NCBI RefSeq assembly: GCF_021018805.1
Contig: NC_086257.1
Coordinates: 17,170,693 to 17,234,692 of the forward strand
DNA from: Prinia subflava
Lineage: Eukaryota; Chordata; Aves; Passeriformes; Cisticolidae
DNA: 64,000 bases
Direction of reading: 5' to 3'
In this document: in pieces, positions 60,115-64,000 of the stretch
How positions within the stretch are numbered: position 1 is the stretch's first letter
How the letters are laid out: every line of letters starts with the position of its first letter
Position numbers and translations under genes: made by a program
Notes under the pieces: model-generated
Told to the model about the DNA's origin: nothing
The model's database searches: none
What the model saw: the letters and a program-made list of their open reading frames with translations, nothing else

Positions 60115-60230
60115 CCCCTGAAATATTCATGGCCTGCAATGACGAGCTAATTTAATTGCCCTGATGAGAAGCTGAATAATTTACGTTCTTTTTGAGCAGG
60201 TCAGGAGACATCATTAGCAGCTGATCTGGG
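60115..60230. promoter_or_regulatory. Candidate conserved non-coding element
   Basis: Contains GAAATATTCATGGCCTGC, GAGCTAATTTAATTGCCC, GCTGAATAATTTACG and ACATCATTAGCAGC. Dense homeodomain cores without any coding frame. Confidence 0.4.
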
Positions 60231-61524
60231 AGCAGGGAGGGGAAGAGGCTGAGCCCTGACCCTGCTGCTTGGGGACGTCAGGTGGGCAATAGGAACCCGA
60301 AAGCTTTCCCATCCTGGAATCCCCATGGCTGGATGGTGCGTGTTGAGGTCTGAAGTACCAAACCTCTCTGACCATCCTATGCACCCCCAGCCATGTGGGG
60401 TGGGAAAGTGACCCCAGTGTGTGTTTTGTGGCTCCCATGGTCCTGGGGTCCTGCTGGGCCCTGAGACACAGTCTCCCTCCTTTCTGTGGCCTTGACAATG
60501 TTTAAGGCAACTGTGATCTTTAAGTCTCTTACACATCCCCATCGTTGTTGCTTTGGTTTGTGGCCAGCAGGGATAGCTGGGATGAAATACGGCTGGGAGA
60601 AGGGCCCGGCGCGCTCCGGATTCCTGAGATAAGGGGGACAGGCGGGACAGGGACCTTTATTTACATTTTTTCCTGGAAATTTCAGCCTCTTTCTGGTGAG
60701 ACCCCATCTGGCTGCCATGAAGATAAGAGGAGCTTGTAGGGGGGCTGCTGGGGGGCAGGATGCCTTTCAGAGGGGGCTTGTTACTCCTCAGGCCCGATTC
60801 TCACTGCAGTCTGTGTACCCTGTGTGAGTGAGGGGCACAGAGGAGCACCAAGGCAAAGCTTAGGACTGGCTCCTGCCCCATCAAAATCCATGTTTCTTCC
60901 TCTTCACTGGTTTGACAGAGATCTGGGGGGCCTGATCCCCCACATACCCTCACCCCTGAGGTGTCAAGGGGAAGCTTGGCTGGACCCCACCTTGGTGAGG
61001 AAGGCAGAACAGGCTCAATTCTGTTGTGATGGCCATGCCAGGAAATTTCAGGCCAGAGGCCACGGCAAGGGCTGCAGCCGGCTGCCCGATAACGCCTGGA
61101 TTTCCTCCCGGCACTGCCCAGCGTCCGGCTGGTGAGGAGGGACGTGGTGTGGGGGTTGCCCAGCAGCAGCACCTCGTGCCCCGGCAGGAAGAGCCCCAGC
61201 TGGCCCCTGGCCCTAGGGGAAGGGTCTGGCAGTCCAGCAGTGCTGGGGGTCCCAGGCTGTGCCCTTTGCAGCACTGGGAGCATCACTGTCCCGGGGAGGG
61301 ATGGGGGAGGGAGAGGAGCTGCTGTCACCTGCAGGTGCCTCCTGCACCTGAAGCCCCGAGGGCCCTGTCCCTGCTGCCCCAGAGTCAGCTGGGGAGTCTC
61401 CCTGGGAGGTCCGGCATGGCTGGGGGACAGAGTCAGGACCCCCTGCAGCCACCCCAGATGGCAGAACCAGTGGGGTGGGAGCACAGGGGTGTCAGCACAC
61501 CCAGGTGTGCAGCCACAGGCACAC

Positions 61525-61529
<5 letters not shown>

Positions 61530-61563
<34 letters not shown>
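61530..61563. repeat. (CA)n microsatellite with flanking CA-rich DNA
   Basis: A pure CA run of about 17 units, followed to about 61920 by irregular ACACATG and GTGTGCA words. Part of a larger alternating purine-pyrimidine zone. Confidence 0.95.
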
Positions 61564-61565
<2 letters not shown>

Positions 61566-62394
61566 ACTACACGCGGCACTGATGTCCCAGCATGGACAGA
61601 CACAGGCACCTCCTCCTCCCCCAGGCACTCAGACATGCACAGACAGGCTCACACGTGTGCACAGACCTCCGTGTTTGCACACAGCAGCACATGAACACCG
61701 ATACACACACACCAACACAGCCAGATGTGCACACCAGCAGATGTGTGCGTGTGCACACAAGGGCACTTGTGTGAGCATGCACACCCCCAAATCCACACGC
61801 ACACGCTGTACATCCACACCCATGCACACACACAGGTGGTCTCTGTGCGCATGAACCCCCCAAAAATGCACACACATGAACACACATGGACACAGGCACA
61901 GGCGCCTGCTTCTGCCCACACGTGTTCTGTGTGCCCGGGGTGCCAGAGGGTGCTCCCGGTGCAGCCGCTGCCCGCCAGCCGCTCTCTGGAGTTTGAGATC
62001 GAGGAGGAATTTTAAATGTATTGACCCCTGACCCAGCCCTGCCTGTGAGGGGAAGCCAGACCTTGAGCTGCCCCCAGCTGGATGGGGACGGTGGGCTGCA
62101 GGGGATGGTGATCCCTCAAAGCTCATGGAGTGCAAAGGGGACACCCTGCCTTACTCCCCCTTTTTCTGCACCCTGTGTGCCCCCCACCTTGGGGAGCACC
62201 AAGAAGGATCACTCCAAAACCTCGCTGCCTGCAGCACTTGTGTCTTGGGGATGCCACAGCTGTGTGTCCCACACCAGGAGGGTCCTGTGGGAGCAGGATG
62301 CCCCTGCCATGCCCTCTGCAAAGGGTCCCAGGCCCCCTACCCTGCTCCTGCCTGGTTCCCAGCATCCCTGCATCCCACGGAGGGGTTGCAGTGA

Positions 62395-62545
62395 TGGCAG
62401 TGTAATTAAAAACGCAATTAAGCGCTGCCACTTAGCAGAAAAGTCATACAGTTTGGGGATAATTATCTGACAATATAACAAGTTGCCCAACATTAATCAG
62501 GCGCTGATCTGCTCTGGCAGCTGTGCTCCCAGCTCGGGACGCTGT
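62395..62545. promoter_or_regulatory. Candidate conserved non-coding element
   Basis: GTAATTAAAAACGCAATTAAG, a GGATAATTATCTG palindrome-like word, CAATATAACAAG and CATTAATCAGGCGC span 150 bp. It is the longest AT-rich island in the window. Confidence 0.45.
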
Positions 62546-62959
62546 CTTAGCGGCATCCTTCAAGAGACAGCAATAAATCAGGCCCTTATGGGGGCCCTGG
62601 GGGCACCACACTGTCCCCTGCCTGCTCCCTGAGTGCATTTGGGGACTTTTGGGGTGTCAAAGCAACATCCTTCCCACCCAGCCCCACAGTACTTTGTTCC
62701 TGCCTGAGGGTGCTGAGAGACACCCAGGGCAGCAGGGCAGGTCCCAGGGGTTCAGCCCTCACCCCAAGTGGAAGGGATGCTGGGGCACCCTTGAAAGGAG
62801 ATCTGGTGGGGATGGCTGTGCCTGGGGGAGATGCCCAAGGCTGGGGGTTGCCCATTCTTCTCTTTCAAGGGGCAGAAAGAGCTCCCTGCCCTCTCTCGGA
62901 GAGGCAAAGGGACCCCGGATAGTTGAGGCACAAGAAGTGAAAGGGGACTCAGCGGCTGC

Positions 62960-63065
62960 CAATCCCATCAGTGATGTGGGATTTTAACAAGTATTCATGG
63001 CTTGTTTGTCAGTGTTAGTGAAGCCTTTGCGCTGTAACAATATTAAACCTGAAGCAGAGGCGGGT
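62960..63065. promoter_or_regulatory. Candidate conserved non-coding element
   Basis: GGGATTTTAACAAGTATTCA, GCTTGTTTGTCAGTG and GTAACAATATTAAACC, including forkhead-like and Sox-like words. Confidence 0.4.
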
Positions 63066-63404
63066 CCTGCTCTGCCGAGCCCCAGCGTGGCCCGGGGACT
63101 TCATGCTGGGGCAGACCCATGTATTTCCCCACCCTAGCTGCCCTCCCATTGCTGTTCCCTGTCTTGGATGCTGAGGGGTCCCACGCCACAGGGACTCCTC
63201 GGTGCCATATCTCCCTGACCTGGAGATGAGTCCTTTTGTGACTCTTCCCTAAATTTATCGCCATAGCCAATGTGTTGGCACAACTCGCTCGCAGCGAGTT
63301 CCTTCCGTGCTGCTTTGCCGAGCCCCGAGCTCTGCACGTCCGTGTCCCCATCTCTGTCCCAGCCTGCCCATTCCGGAGGGGGAAGCACAGCCCTGTACAG
63401 CTCT

Positions 63405-63560
63405 GACTTCTAAGGACCCGAGATAAAAGCAGAGCTCCTCGCCTTTGTTCGAACTCCGGCCGGCGTGGGCTGGGGAGGGGGAACCGCCAGAAAGAAACCA
63501 GCAGCTTAACACATTCACTTCGCCCCTAATTTGCCGGTTCTGCCACAAAATCCCATTACA
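63405..63560. promoter_or_regulatory. Candidate conserved non-coding element
   Basis: Blocks such as GAGATAAAAGCAGAGC, TTAACACATTCACTTCGCC, CCTAATTTGCCGG and CCCATTACAAAGGGC are spaced through 150 bp with lower GC than the flanks. Confidence 0.3.
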
Positions 63561-64000
63561 AAGGGCTTAGCGCTGCGCCCAGGAAGAGGTCACCGCCGGG
63601 GGCCCCCGAGGAGATTTTCCAGTCACAAAAAGCACGAGAAAAGAGCAACCCATCTCCCTTGGGCACTCCCCGGCACGGTGAGGGATGGGCACAGTGTCCC
63701 CGAGTCCCCTGTCCCTCCCTGCTCTTCCACCCTGCACCTGGCAGCAGGGGAGAGCGGTTGCAGAGGTGCAGCTGGGTCAATTCACCTTTATGGCTCCAAA
63801 CCAAATAAAATGCGGATGGGCATTGATCCGCAGGTGGTTGAACAGGGCCATAAAACACCGGTCCCAGCAAACGGGCCCTGCCAGAGGCTGCCCTGGGCTG
63901 GGTCCCTGCGGTCTGGGGGGGACGTGGCTGTGGTGGCCATGGGGTGACCCCTCAGCTGGGTGTGCAGGGAGGATGCTGGGAGCTGTGGGGAGCCCAGAGT

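Larger units (their letters stand above)
53976..64000. other. Gene-free interval right of POLR2H
   Basis: No exon, RNA gene or classified transposon can be supported in 10 kb. The background is GC-rich with chance open frames. Short AT-rich islands stand out and are listed separately. Weaker ones are at 54955-55020, 56384-56425, 58935-59040 (with TGAGTCA), 60630-60735, 63220-63310 and 63770-63860. In human the gene beyond this block is EPHB3, a developmental receptor. Confidence 0.55.

Noticed and set aside
53976..64000. A gene to the right of POLR2H, such as an EPHB3 exon
   Set aside because: No open frame shows ephrin-receptor or other recognisable protein sequence with splice sites. Only candidate non-coding elements remain.

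Overview
The window looks like a gene-dense, GC-rich piece of a bird genome. Introns are mostly 80-300 bp, and two CR1-type retrotransposon fragments are present, one ending in the ATTCTATGAT terminus typical of CR1. The gene set matches the human 3q27 neighbourhood. Seven genes can be read exon by exon, with splice sites that keep the frame: EIF4G1 (3' two thirds, +), FAM131A (+), an HSPB7-like small heat-shock gene (+), CLCN2 (-), CHRD (-), THPO (+) and POLR2H (-). I name species group and gene names from sequence recognition only; no search was run.

Layout. 1-9.1 kb: EIF4G1 with 23 exons covering the MIF4G, MA3 and W2 regions, and two related C/D-box snoRNAs of SNORD66 type in separate introns. 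10.2-16.6 kb: FAM131A, preceded by a 340-bp polypyrimidine tract. 16.7-18.8 kb: the HSPB7-like gene, squeezed between FAM131A and CLCN2; its poly(A) signal overlaps that of the convergent CLCN2. 18.8-31.2 kb: CLCN2, 24 exons, 880 aa; its intron 19 and neighbouring intron 20 carry a (GGGAT)n minisatellite, a 40-bp tandem repeat and a cluster of eight ATTGG motifs. 33.4-41.3 kb: CHRD, 23 exons, 950 aa. 41.3-48.6 kb: intergenic DNA between the divergent CHRD and THPO. 48.7-50.7 kb: THPO, five coding exons, 191 aa, without the long glycan-rich C-terminal domain of mammalian thrombopoietin. 51.0-53.5 kb: POLR2H, 150 aa. 53.5-64 kb: no supported gene, but a 21-bp minisatellite and a string of AT-rich islands with homeodomain-type cores that look like conserved non-coding elements.

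The genes do not form a pathway: EIF4G1 is a translation scaffold, POLR2H an RNA polymerase subunit, CLCN2 a chloride channel, CHRD a secreted BMP antagonist and THPO a cytokine. The order is informative. Compared with human CLCN2-POLR2H-THPO-CHRD, the last three genes are inverted as one block. The FAM131A-HSPB7-like-CLCN2 trio mirrors the human FAM131C-CLCNKA/B-HSPB7 cluster at 1p36, which suggests the HSPB gene is an ohnolog of HSPB7 left from early vertebrate genome duplication. This is the most interesting object in the window.
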